From contig NZ_BCZQ01000031.1 in assembly GCF_001598815.1 (NCBI RefSeq), positions 1 through 63,345 of the forward strand: 63,345 nucleotides of DNA, in the 5' to 3' direction. This document shows positions 8,120 through 16,019 of the stretch, one piece after another (within the stretch, counting starts at the first letter, position 1; every line of letters starts with the position of its first letter). The notes below the pieces were generated by a model. It did no database searches and was not told where the DNA came from. It worked only from the letters and a program-made list of their open reading frames with translations. Origin of the DNA: Sphingopyxis terrae subsp. terrae NBRC 15098. Lineage in GTDB: Bacteria; Pseudomonadota; Alphaproteobacteria; Sphingomonadales; Sphingomonadaceae. Position numbers and translations under genes: made by a program.

Positions 8120-8136
8120 GAAACTAGGATATACCG

Positions 8137-8919
8137 ATGGTAGCCGCATCCACTCTCGATACACAGGCCCGTGTCCGCACGCCGCGCCGGGCGCGCGGCA
8201 AGAAGCGCGCCTTCTACGCATCGCCGCGGATCGCCGCCGTCGCCGGCAATGGTCATGTCGTGGTCGATTTCTCGATTGGGCAGGATCCAGACAATCTCGT
8301 CGTTCTCAGAGAAGCACTTGCCTTGAGTGCGTCCGAGGCCGCACCCAAGGCGAGCGGCGCCAAGTTGCCGGCAGCCGCGGTCAAGCTTCTTGTCACGGCA
8401 TTCGAGAAGGTTGCCGCACGCTATCTCCAGGACAAATTCTCCACCGAGTTCGAAAAACTCATCTCGGAGTATCGACTGATGCTCCGCGAGAATCTCGCGA
8501 CGGGTGACGACGCGCAACTCAAGGCCGCGCTCAATCGGGCTCGCCTTCAGGAGCGGATCCTCGCGAGCACGCAAATGGCGGATCAGGCCCAGGCCTGTGA
8601 GCTGCTCGGTCTCTCCGGCGCAAATCCGTCGGCCACGATGAAGCGCAAGGAGGAAAAGAACGAGCTGCTCCGCTTCACGGTCGATGGTCGAGCCGCCTAT
8701 CCGCTGCTGCAGTTCGATGTCGAGGGTCGCCGGATCTATCCGGCCCTGAGCGAAATCATCGCCAAGAAGCCCGATCATTGGACCAGCTTTCGGCTGCTCC
8801 ACTGGCTAACCCGGCCTCATCTCGATTTCGAGGACTCGCCTGGCGCGTCGCTGGGTAGTGAACCCGAGGTTGTGATCGCCGCCTTCGAGCGTGAGATCGA
8901 GCCCGAGGTCCATGGCTGA
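8137..8919 (+). CDS. Xre/MbcA/ParS-type antitoxin of a RES-Xre system
   Basis: The 260-residue protein has a disordered basic N-terminus, a long helical middle (residues ~65-150) and a C-terminal block reading FDVEGRRIYPALSEIIAKK, then DHWTSFRLLHWL and a final helix, which is the usual C-terminal toxin-binding region of antitoxins partnered with RES toxins. It is longer than the common 120-150 residue antitoxins because of its N-terminal half. AGGA at 8126-8129 precedes the ATG. The stop overlaps the start of the RES gene (TGATG), the standard antitoxin-first arrangement. The product should neutralise the toxin and repress the operon. Confidence 0.72.
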   Translation: MVAASTLDTQARVRTPRRARGKKRAFYASPRIAAVAGNGHVVVDFSIGQDPDNLVVLREALALSASEAAPKASGAKLPAAAVKLLVTAFEKVAARYLQDKFSTEFEKLISEYRLMLRENLATGDDAQLKAALNRARLQERILASTQMADQAQACELLGLSGANPSATMKRKEEKNELLRFTVDGRAAYPLLQFDVEGRRIYPALSEIIAKKPDHWTSFRLLHWLTRPHLDFEDSPGASLGSEPEVVIAAFEREIEPEVHG

Positions 8920-9590
8920 TGCGGGTCAGCCTGAAAATCCCCAACCCAGCCACGATGAAGGTTGGGAAGGAGGACTATCATCTGCTCAAGGCCGGGACCG
9001 AATTGCATCGAGTTCATCTCGATGAATTCGGCTCGGCCGAGTTCAACGGCACGAACAAGGGGAATGCGCGCTTCTCGCCGATCCGCGATGCTGGCGGCGC
9101 CATCATCCCGACCATCTATGCGGCGCAATCGTTCGAATGTGCTGCATGTGAGATTATCCTGCGCTGCCCTGACAGCCCGCAGCGCAATCGCACGAAGGTC
9201 GCGCCCCCCCAGATCGTCTACCCCGATGACTACCGGCTACACGCCCACAGTTATGTGCGCACGAAGCATGACCTCAACCTGGTCAGCATCACGATCACGG
9301 GTCAACGCAAGATCGGCGTGAATGGCAACGCCCTCCTGGCTGGTCCAAGGAGCACCTATCCGGTGACGCGGGGCTGGGCGGAAAAGATTCACGCCGCCTG
9401 TCCGTCCGCTCAAGGGCTCTATTATACGTCCTACCAATATGGTCCCGAGTTCGCGGTCCTCCTGTTCGGCGATCGTGTGCCGGACGATATCCTGGATGGC
9501 TTGAGCAAGCGCGATATCGCCGATCCCGTCTGCCATGACGAGATCCAGAAACTCGCGGCCAGTCTCTCGATCGATTACGAAGATGTCTGA
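8919..9590 (+). CDS. RES-domain NAD+-degrading toxin
   Basis: The 223-residue protein opens its domain with LHRVHLDEFGSAEFNG (the family's conserved Arg is Arg31), followed by NARFSPIRD and TIYAAQSFECAACEIIL (Glu in the A-x-x-E position, Glu78), and later YYTSYQY, where the conserved Ser of the R-E-S triad would sit. RES toxins are NAD+ phosphorylases or glycohydrolases related to ADP-ribosyltransferases and stop growth by draining NAD+. The ATG overlaps the antitoxin stop by one base. With a 671-base open frame and intact motif residues it looks functional. On a conjugative element it would serve stabilisation or abortive defence. Confidence 0.8.
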   Translation: MRVSLKIPNPATMKVGKEDYHLLKAGTELHRVHLDEFGSAEFNGTNKGNARFSPIRDAGGAIIPTIYAAQSFECAACEIILRCPDSPQRNRTKVAPPQIVYPDDYRLHAHSYVRTKHDLNLVSITITGQRKIGVNGNALLAGPRSTYPVTRGWAEKIHAACPSAQGLYYTSYQYGPEFAVLLFGDRVPDDILDGLSKRDIADPVCHDEIQKLAASLSIDYEDV

Positions 9591-9611
9591 GCCTCAGCGG
9601 GAAGACCGTCG

Positions 9612-9932
9612 ATGACGACCGTTGCGACCGACTATGATTCAGCGCGGGCCGCGCTGACCCGGCTGATCCCGATCGCGATGAGCGACACCGGGCAGTCGAA
9701 GCGCGTCGCCGATTTTCTCATGGCCTGGTGGAACGGGCCCGACCTCGGCCACTTCCAGATAGCCGATATCTTCGGGCTCGACGTCGCGATCGCCAACGAC
9801 ATCACGACCGTCATCGGCTTCCTGGGCCAGAACGATCGCGGTGCGGTCTATATCGACAGCCTCGGATTTGCCGAGGAGATGCAGGACATCATCGCCCTGT
9901 GGCGCTCGCCGGCATCGCGGCCAGGGACCTGA
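9612..9932 (+). CDS. DUF7673-like protein
   Basis: The 106-residue protein has SDTGQSKRVADFLMAWWNG followed by a DVAIANDITTVIGFL stretch, which matches small DUF7673-type proteins found on conjugative elements; their function is not known. It starts 21 bases after the RES toxin but its family is a common leading-region companion, so it need not belong to the toxin operon. It is acidic and helical, with no signal peptide. The family name is from memory. Confidence 0.68.
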   Translation: MTTVATDYDSARAALTRLIPIAMSDTGQSKRVADFLMAWWNGPDLGHFQIADIFGLDVAIANDITTVIGFLGQNDRGAVYIDSLGFAEEMQDIIALWRSPASRPGT

Positions 9933-10097
9933 GACCCGGGACAGCTTGTAGATGACCTGAAACGACCGACGGCGCCGCAGTGGCACCGATCGGAGCGGCG
10001 CTGGCGCGCCTTACTCGGCCGAACGGCCGAGGAGGGGAGGGGGTGAGAGAAGGTGTTCGGACAAGGGGTTCGAGCGAACTTTCTCAGGAGACGACCC

Positions 10098-10604
10098 ATG
10101 AACATCGGCACCATCACCCAGAACGCCAGCGGCACCTACACTGGCAAGATTTCGACCCTCACGCTGGCGATCGTGATCGCGCTGCGCACCGTCCAGTCCG
10201 CCAATCCGCGCGCTCCCAAGTTCGAGATCCTCGCGCTCTCGGCCGCCCGTCAGTGGGTCCAGGTCGGATCGCTGTTCGAACTGTCGTCCAACGCGACCGG
10301 CGAGAGCTTCCTCAACGGCAAGATCGAGGATCCCAGCCTCGACAAGCCGCTCTACATCTCGGCCTTCCGCCAGGAGGACGGCTCATACAACGTCGTCTGG
10401 TCCCGTCCCACCCGCCGGCGCGACGCGCCCACCGACACGGTTGCCGCCGACGACAGTCTGCCGCCGCTGCCGGGTGCCGGCGAAACCGCTCCGCCCGCTT
10501 CCGGTGACGGTCTGGGCGAGTCCTCGGCCGAAGGCGCTTTCGGCGGCGAGGCACCGGCTGGCGGCGGTCGTCGCCGTGGTCGCACGCCTGAAATGGCTGA
10601 CTGA
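10098..10604 (+). CDS. DUF736 family protein
   Basis: The protein (168 residues) starts MNIGTITQNASGTYTGKIST and continues to LYISAFRQEDGSYNVVWSR, the defining frame of DUF736, a family nearly always carried by alphaproteobacterial plasmids and ICEs close to conjugation genes. The first 110 residues are the domain; the rest is a Pro/Gly/Ala tail ending in GGGRRRGRTPEMAD that is probably disordered and may bind DNA or RNA. AGGAG (10086-10090) sets the start at 10098, not the in-frame upstream codon at 10053. A strong terminator follows at 10628-10666, so the transcript probably ends here. Confidence 0.85.
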   Translation: MNIGTITQNASGTYTGKISTLTLAIVIALRTVQSANPRAPKFEILALSAARQWVQVGSLFELSSNATGESFLNGKIEDPSLDKPLYISAFRQEDGSYNVVWSRPTRRRDAPTDTVAADDSLPPLPGAGETAPPASGDGLGESSAEGAFGGEAPAGGGRRRGRTPEMAD

Positions 10605-10627
10605 CCCCCGCCAACCGCTCCTCTCTC

Positions 10628-10666
10628 GGGCCCGCTTCGCCTTCCTCGCGAAGCGGGCCCTTTTTT
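10628..10666 (+). terminator. Rho-independent terminator after the DUF736 gene
   Basis: A perfect 13-bp stem (GGGCCCGCTTCGC at 10628-10640 with its complement at 10648-10660) encloses a 7-base loop and is followed at once by six T. It lies 24 bases after the DUF736 stop and marks the end of that transcript. Confidence 0.93.
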
Positions 10667-10769
10667 CGTTTGATTGGCCCGATCCCGGTCAATCTCCGGG
10701 AATTTCTATGCGTGTCCCAAGCACCTGGCTAAGCACTTACCAAATAGAGCGGGGGTACAGGGGCGGGGT

Positions 10770-11981
10770 ATGCAAATCGCATTATTGGACGCAAAGAAGA
10801 TCGCGCGCCGCCTGACCGCGCTCATCGAAAAGCATGAACGGATCTCCATTGCCGTCGCGTGGGGCGAACTGACCGATATCGCCGAGACCCTGCTTGCCGC
10901 CAAGGCCAAGTTCGGTTCGGTGCTGCTGGGCGCCGACTTCTCGGCCACCGATCCCGATTTGATCGAGCGCCTTGCCGATGTTCCGGGCGCCTTCGTTGCC
11001 AAGAACCGGCCGGGCTGCTTCCATCCGAAGATCTTCTACTTTCAATCCGGCGCCAAGGCCGAGGCGATCGTCGGCAGCGCCAACTTCACCAAGGGAGGTC
11101 TCGGATCGAACCATGAGGCCAGCGTCCATGTGAAGGGCGCGGCCGACCATGCCTTCTTCGAACAGGTGCGTGACCAGCTCGCGGGCTATGCGCCGCTTCA
11201 TCTGCCGATCACCCGCAAGCTCGCCGATAGCTATCGCCGTCAGGCCGAGGCCGCGCGCAAAGCGCCGAGGCCGAAGAACCCGGTCCTGCCCGCCGAGGCC
11301 AAGGACTGGGCACGTATCACCTCGCCGCTCGCGATCATGTCCTGGCGGGACTTCGTAAAGCTCGCCCGCAAGGACACGCACCACGACTTCAAAAAGCGCA
11401 TGAAGCTCGTTCGCGAGATCCAGCAGATGTTCGCCAAGACCGCGTCCTTTGCCGATCTTTCCGTCGCCGAATGGAAGGGGACCGCCGGCGTACTTGGCGG
11501 GATCGAAGCCGAGGCCGCCGGTCTCGACGACTTCGATTGGGGCTGGTTCGGATCCATGGGCGGCGCCGGCACATTCGCCGAGCGGATCGGCCAGCAGAAC
11601 GCGGCCCTCGCCGCGGCGCTGGATTCGATCCCCAAGCGCGGAGCCGTCACGCAAACCCAGTTCAGCGACTATGTCCAGGCATTCACCGACGCCTTTTACG
11701 GCTCGTCCCGGACCGCCCGGCTCGGGCCTGCAACCCGTCTGCTCGCCATGAAGCGCCCGGACGTCTTCGTTTGCGTCAACGGCGGCAACAAGCCCGGCCT
11801 GGCAGTTGCGCTCGATTTTCGCCCAACGATGCTGACCCTCGACAATTATTGGGACTGGGTGATCGAGCCCATCCGGCAAGCGCCCTGGTACAATGCCGCC
11901 CGGCCATCTGGCCGCGACATGGAACTGTGGGACGCGCGCGTCGCCATGCTCGATGCTATCTACTACGCGCCCACCACATAA
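10770..11981 (+). CDS. PLD-like nuclease-domain protein
   Basis: The 403-residue protein carries a single phospholipase-D-type motif: His85-x-Lys87 in CFHPKIFYF followed by AIVGSANFTKGGL (Ser103, Asn105) and a downstream Glu116. One HKD half-site usually means a homodimer, as in PLD-family nucleases such as BfiI or Nuc. The remaining 280 residues are helical and not recognised. It starts at an ATG at 10770 after GGGGCGGGG-type sequence and lies 104 bases behind a strong terminator, so it needs its own promoter. It is followed 37 bases later by a GNAT-like gene. A role in restriction or phage defence is possible but not shown. Confidence 0.72.
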   Translation: MQIALLDAKKIARRLTALIEKHERISIAVAWGELTDIAETLLAAKAKFGSVLLGADFSATDPDLIERLADVPGAFVAKNRPGCFHPKIFYFQSGAKAEAIVGSANFTKGGLGSNHEASVHVKGAADHAFFEQVRDQLAGYAPLHLPITRKLADSYRRQAEAARKAPRPKNPVLPAEAKDWARITSPLAIMSWRDFVKLARKDTHHDFKKRMKLVREIQQMFAKTASFADLSVAEWKGTAGVLGGIEAEAAGLDDFDWGWFGSMGGAGTFAERIGQQNAALAAALDSIPKRGAVTQTQFSDYVQAFTDAFYGSSRTARLGPATRLLAMKRPDVFVCVNGGNKPGLAVALDFRPTMLTLDNYWDWVIEPIRQAPWYNAARPSGRDMELWDARVAMLDAIYYAPTT

Positions 11982-12018
11982 CCGGCATTGCTACCATCCC
12001 AGAAACCGAGAAACGTGC

Positions 12019-12516
12019 ATGGCTGACGATCCCTTTCCCTGGTCCGGTGACTTCAACGCGCTCGATCCGATCGATCAGCGCGCGGTCGTTGAGCTTGTCG
12101 TCAAGGGCAAAGCCGTCACGGGAACGGTCGATGACCTTCTCATGCGCCTCAAGCGGACCCGCTGCGTGGCGCTGCTACGGGAGACGGACACCAACCCCAT
12201 CGTCGCTGCCGCCGCATGGAAGACCCCGGCCGCGACCTATCGGCGCAAAGGCTTCGCCGCGGCCGCCGTTCCGATCGCGGGGTTCGAGGTCGCGCCCGAA
12301 CTTGGCTATGTCGTGATCGCGTCCGATATGCGCGGCAGGCACCTTTCGGGCGGGCTGGTGGACGCCATCGTCGCGCACATCACCGAACCGACCTTCGCGA
12401 CGACCTCCAGCAACACCATGAGGAACAACCTCCAGCGCTCCGGCTTCACCCGGGTCGGCAGTGACTGGGAGGGCAAGGACGGCACATTGTCCTTGTGGAC
12501 GATTATTCCCGGCTGA
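12019..12516 (+). CDS. GNAT-fold acetyltransferase-like protein
   Basis: The 165-residue protein has a strand-turn pattern of GNAT enzymes: LGYVVIASDMRGRHLSGGLVDAIVAH corresponds to strand beta4 plus the acetyl-CoA loop (R-x-x-x-LSGGL in place of the typical R-x-x-G-x-G/A) and TTSSNTMRNNLQRSGFTRVG to the following helix and strand. The substrate is unknown. It begins 37 bases after the PLD-like gene and probably shares its transcript. The ATG at 12019 is chosen because the region before it is occupied by the preceding coding sequence. Confidence 0.6.
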   Translation: MADDPFPWSGDFNALDPIDQRAVVELVVKGKAVTGTVDDLLMRLKRTRCVALLRETDTNPIVAAAAWKTPAATYRRKGFAAAAVPIAGFEVAPELGYVVIASDMRGRHLSGGLVDAIVAHITEPTFATTSSNTMRNNLQRSGFTRVGSDWEGKDGTLSLWTIIPG

Positions 12517-12865
12517 GCCGGGCTTCTTCGCGGCAAGCCAGTCACCATCCTCGTCCACCCGGCGTCATGACCGGGGTCTGAAGCGCAGCCAGGTTCCAGG
12601 TTGGTCATGCGCTGCCGGCGATCGATGCGTCGTGGGCCGGTGCCCGATTGAGTCCAGCGTCCTTCCTTCGCCTGTTCCCGACACCTGCGGCGAACGGTCC
12701 CGGCCCGCAACCCGGTCCGGTCGCCCGTGTTGCCGCTACGCGGCTGCCCGCGCCAGCTCCCTCCAGGGGTTCCCCTTCGCTTGCGCTGCGGTGCACGCCG
12801 ATCCCGCACGCCGCTCTTCGGTGTCACCGGCGGGAAGGCCGCTGGACCCAACGAGGAGCACAACC
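12517..12865. other. 349-base non-coding region upstream of ssb
   Basis: No frame in this stretch looks like a real protein. It is very GC-rich and full of short self-complementary words, for example GTCATGACCGGG and GCCGCTACGCGGC. It probably carries the promoter of the ssb gene; GAGGAG at 12853-12858 is its ribosome binding site. It lacks the duplicated element found upstream of two other leading-region genes. I see no tRNA or terminator. Confidence 0.5.
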
Positions 12866-13186
12866 ATGAACAACGTCAATCTAGCCGGCCGCGTCGCCAA
12901 GGATCCCGAGACCCGCGGCAGCGTCACCACCCTCATCGTCGCGACCGACCGCGTGAAGCTCAAGGACGGCAAGACCTATGTCGACGAGGCCACCGGTTAC
13001 ACCGCCAAGGAGACCGAATTCCACAAGGTCACCTGCTTCAACGGCCTCGCCCGGTCCGGCGCCTCCCGCAAGAAGGGCGACGTCGTCGCGATCAGCGGCA
13101 GCCTGCACTATTCGAGCTGGGAGGATCGTGAAGGCATCACCCGCTACGGCTGCGAGATCCGGGCCGACAAGATCGACTTCTTCTGA
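12866..13186 (+). CDS. ssb: short single-stranded DNA-binding protein
   Basis: The 106-residue protein starts MNNVNLAGRVAKDPETR and contains TLIVATDR, then TEFHKVTCFNGLA and GDVVAISGSLHYSSWED, the OB-fold order of bacterial SSB. It stops right after the fold (ends DKIDFF) and lacks the flexible linker and acidic DDDIPF-like tip used to recruit repair proteins. Plasmid-borne SSBs of this kind coat incoming single strands and damp SOS in the recipient; the short form would bind DNA without recruiting host partners. GAGGAG at 12853-12858 sets the start. Its position in the leading region fits expression soon after transfer. Confidence 0.85.
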   Translation: MNNVNLAGRVAKDPETRGSVTTLIVATDRVKLKDGKTYVDEATGYTAKETEFHKVTCFNGLARSGASRKKGDVVAISGSLHYSSWEDREGITRYGCEIRADKIDFF

Positions 13187-13228
13187 CCAGCAAGGGCGGC
13201 GCTCCGGCGCCGCCCATCCACCTTTTCG

Positions 13229-14395
13229 TCAGGAAGCGGGCTCGTCCAGCATCTGCACCGCTGGCGCATAGACCCAGCCTTCGGACAGCTGGTCGGTCAG
13301 GAGATCGCGGTAGACCACGAGGCGCCATTTCCCTCGCGTTTCCTTGACCGCGAGTTGCGTTCCCTCGACCCCGTGCATCAGCACCGGGGCCTTTCCTTGC
13401 GGCTCGCGGCGGATCGCCGCGTCGCGCTTCAGTTCGGCCCGCGGCAGGCCCTCGACATAGGATGCGTCGGCCGCCTCGTTGGCCGTCACGATCTTGTCGA
13501 GCTTGTCCTGCACCGCTTCGATCTTGACGTTCATCTCCGTGAACGCCTTTTGCTCGGCCGGCGACAAGTCGGCAGGCACCATCAAGTGCCAGATCGTTAT
13601 CGCGATCAGAACCAGTTCGATCAGCTTGATCGCGCCGACACCCTTGATCTCCTTGAGCGTGTTCTCCTGCAGCCCCGCGAAGATCGTGCCGACCAGCGAC
13701 AGGAGCTGTGCGAACAGGCCGATGCTTTGCGCCTGGCTGTCGGCATGGCCGATCGCCTCGATCAGTCCGTGCGCCTCGAGCACCTGTTCGGCGACGATCA
13801 CCACCGTGCTCTTGGCAACGAGCTCCGCGCTGGCACGCAATGTCATCATGTCGAGCATCCGGGCCTGCTCGGCGGCCAGCTTGATGCCGGCGAGGTTCGG
13901 CGCGAACCGATCCGAGAGAGCGCGGAACTGCTCGGTCCATTTCGAGCCCGCCACCATCTTCTCGATGAAGGTTCGATTGGTGTCGACCAGCCCTGCGAGC
14001 TTGAGGATATCGGCGCCCGTCGACGCGGCCAGCAGCTGCTGGGTCTTGAGGATGCCGAGATCCTTGCGCGCTACGCTCAGCGCGGTGCTCTGAAGCGCCA
14101 GCATCCAGGAGGGCGTCGAGCGCGCCTGCAGCGCTGCCATATTGGCCGCATGAAAGGTGCTGCTCGAAAGCAGGTTGCTCAGCACTCCGCTGTTCTGAAT
14201 GCTGGCGATCTGCGCCAGCACACCGGTCTTCTCCAGGTCGCGATAGGCCGCCAACGGTCCTTCGAGCGCCTTCATGCGCTGTTGCAGCTCATAGCCTGGC
14301 CCTCGCGCGAGCTTGAGCAAATCGGCCATTTCGCGCTGGCGCTTGTAGAGATCGTTGAGCGGGCTTCCTGGCCCAAAGGGATTGTTCGTCGTCAT
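13229..14395 (-). CDS. membrane-linked protein with C-terminal SH3-like domain
   Basis: The 388-residue protein starts MTTNNPFGPGSPLNDLYKRQREM. Residues ~20-260 are long amphipathic helices rich in Ala and Leu. A hydrophobic segment near residues 275-295 (GAIKLIELVLIAITIWHLMV) is a likely single membrane span, followed by a helical linker and a C-terminal block RDAAIRREPQGKAPVLM...LAVKETRGKWRLVVYRD...EGWVYAPAVQML that reads as a bacterial SH3 domain. It is transcribed against its neighbours from its own promoter in 14396-14650. I do not recognise the full-length family. It could be a membrane-anchored sensor or effector; that is inference. Confidence 0.68.
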   Translation of the reverse strand: MTTNNPFGPGSPLNDLYKRQREMADLLKLARGPGYELQQRMKALEGPLAAYRDLEKTGVLAQIASIQNSGVLSNLLSSSTFHAANMAALQARSTPSWMLALQSTALSVARKDLGILKTQQLLAASTGADILKLAGLVDTNRTFIEKMVAGSKWTEQFRALSDRFAPNLAGIKLAAEQARMLDMMTLRASAELVAKSTVVIVAEQVLEAHGLIEAIGHADSQAQSIGLFAQLLSLVGTIFAGLQENTLKEIKGVGAIKLIELVLIAITIWHLMVPADLSPAEQKAFTEMNVKIEAVQDKLDKIVTANEAADASYVEGLPRAELKRDAAIRREPQGKAPVLMHGVEGTQLAVKETRGKWRLVVYRDLLTDQLSEGWVYAPAVQMLDEPAS

Positions 14396-14852
14396 GTCCG
14401 CCACTTGCCAGATTCGTGGGCAGGGTTCGACCAACATTCGCTGCACCAGCGTGAACCGCGGAAGAGGCGGGGCATCCCGTCCGCTGGACGGGCCCGGTGC
14501 TCTACTCGCCTGCGGCTCCCGGAGCCCCGGTTTCCGGGTCTCCGCCCTGCCGGGTGACGATCACCTTGCGGGGTCCGGGGGCGAGGGGAGTGCCCTAAAA
14601 AATCTCTCTCTTATGACTTCCTAGATATGACGTGCGGGGATCCGAGCCCGTCAAGGATGAGCGGTCCCCCCAATTTTCACGCGCCCGGTCCTCCGCTTCG
14701 CTTCGCACCGGACCCGAGAAAATCGGCTCCCCCGCTCCCCGCTGGCGCGGCGTTAACCGGGGTCCGGCCCCGGTGAACGTCCCTGACTGCCCCGACCACC
14801 GCACGTCCTGAGGAGAGCCTCATCGAGTGGATGAGATCCAACGGAGGCTATC
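14396..14852. other. 457-base structured non-coding region with one copy of a duplicated element
   Basis: No plausible gene. It contains GC-rich hairpins (for example around 14500-14580) and, at 14650-14787, one copy of an element that is repeated at 17772-17896. It separates the divergent SH3-like and DUF2493 genes and must contain the promoter of each. GGAGG at 14841-14845 is the ribosome binding site of the DUF2493 gene. Confidence 0.55.
14650..14787 (+). repeat. duplicated structured element, copy 1 (candidate promoter)
   Basis: Begins with GTCAAGGATGAGCGGT, then a C-run and CAATTTT, a GC-rich hairpin, AAAATCGGC and a second C-rich tract, and ends with CGTCCCTGAC (14778-14787). The CCAATTTTC and GAAAATCGG arms plus inner GGTCC/GGACC words make one long imperfect hairpin. 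The second copy (17772-17896) shares the order and end motif. The end lies 66 bases before the ATG at 14853. It resembles single-strand promoters of conjugative leading regions in layout, which is inference. Confidence 0.55.
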
Positions 14853-15827
14853 ATGACCAATTTCACGAACTTCGCAGACCTTGCCAGCCACATCGCAGCG
14901 AGCCGCGGCAACGATGCCCAGGTTGAAACTTACGAGGGTGCGTTCCTCGAGCATGACGAAATGGCGAAGATGACCATCGTCGATCCGGCGGAAAAGGCTG
15001 AGATGCCCGATCCGGATCAGGTTCGCGTCGCCGTCGAAATGATGATGGCCACGATGTTCGATGTGCTGCGCGACACCCGGATGGAGGAGTTCGCCCGCGA
15101 TCTCGCCTGGGGGTTCGCCAACAGCTTCCATGTCGTCGCCAAGCGGATCGAAGGCCGCGAGGATGACGCCGCCAAGAAGCTCGGTGACCTCGCGCGCAAC
15201 TACGACCCCTCGGAAAGCTACGCCTTCGAACTCGAAGACACGCAGCTCCTCTGCCAGACGCTGCAGGGGTGCCGCGAGGCGATGGAGTGCATGCGCGACC
15301 ATGCCGCCGAGGTCTACCGCGTCGAAACCGGCAAGCCCTTCTCGCCGGTCCGGGGAAGCCGGGTCTCGTCCGCTCTGACCGCCTCGATGGTGGACGCGCG
15401 CGACTATCTGGCCTCACGCGCACGGGAACGCCGCGAGCAGTTCGCACCCGAAGGCCCGGTGGTCGCCTTCTCGGGAGGTCAGGTCTGGGAAGATGTCGAC
15501 CTGCTCTGGGACGGTCTCGACAGCATCAAGGCACGCGTTCCGGAAATGATCCTCGCCACAACCGCACAGGCCAAGGGCTGCGATGCGGTGGCCCACGCAT
15601 GGGCGGCATCGCGCGGCGTAAAGGTGATCCAGTTCCGCCTCGACAAGAGCCAGGGGAACCGGGCGGCCTTCGTGCGCAACGACCGCATCCTGGGTCTGAA
15701 GCCGGTCGAAGCCGTCGTCTGCGAAGGCTCGGGCATCCAGCAGAACCTCGCCCAGAAGCTTCGGCAGGCGGGCGTTCCGCTGCACATCGTCCGCCTCGCG
15801 CACCAACGCATCAAACAGGGAGCGTGA
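14853..15827 (+). CDS. DUF2493 (SLOG-related) protein
   Basis: The 324-residue protein has a long acidic helical N-terminal two-thirds and, from about residue 205, the DUF2493 domain: GPVVAFSGGQVWEDVDLLWDGLD, then AKGCDAVAHAWAASRGV, then NRAAFVRNDRIL and a final strand-helix. The domain belongs to the SLOG/DprA-like Rossmann superfamily, whose members bind nucleotide-type ligands, often in defence or conjugation contexts. It is a standard leading-region gene of alphaproteobacterial elements. GGAGG at 14841-14845 sets the start, the duplicated element lies just upstream, and a terminator follows. Confidence 0.82.
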   Translation: MTNFTNFADLASHIAASRGNDAQVETYEGAFLEHDEMAKMTIVDPAEKAEMPDPDQVRVAVEMMMATMFDVLRDTRMEEFARDLAWGFANSFHVVAKRIEGREDDAAKKLGDLARNYDPSESYAFELEDTQLLCQTLQGCREAMECMRDHAAEVYRVETGKPFSPVRGSRVSSALTASMVDARDYLASRARERREQFAPEGPVVAFSGGQVWEDVDLLWDGLDSIKARVPEMILATTAQAKGCDAVAHAWAASRGVKVIQFRLDKSQGNRAAFVRNDRILGLKPVEAVVCEGSGIQQNLAQKLRQAGVPLHIVRLAHQRIKQGA

Positions 15828-15836
15828 GCCCCGAGC

Positions 15837-15875
15837 GGAGAGGTCCTGGCTTCGGTCGGGGCCTCTCCTTCTTTT
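15837..15875 (+). terminator. Rho-independent terminator after the DUF2493 gene
   Basis: GGAGAGGTCC (15837-15846) pairs with GGGCCTCTCC (15859-15868) with one mismatch or bulge, followed by TTCTTTTT. It starts ten bases after the stop codon. Confidence 0.85.
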
Positions 15876-16019
15876 TCTCATGTCGCTATGCGGCGCTCAG
15901 GGGCATCGAGCCCCCTCGCGCCGCCGGGGACTGACCTTCGGTCGTTGGTGCGCCGAAACCCCCGGGACGGATCGAGGAGAGGAGGAGCGAGGGAGCAGTT
16001 CCAACGAGGGAGGACGCCC

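Noticed and set aside
10014..10031. CTCGGCC/GGCCGAG hairpin before the DUF736 gene
   Set aside because: A 7-bp GC-rich hairpin with no T-run; too common in this sequence to call a terminator or operator.
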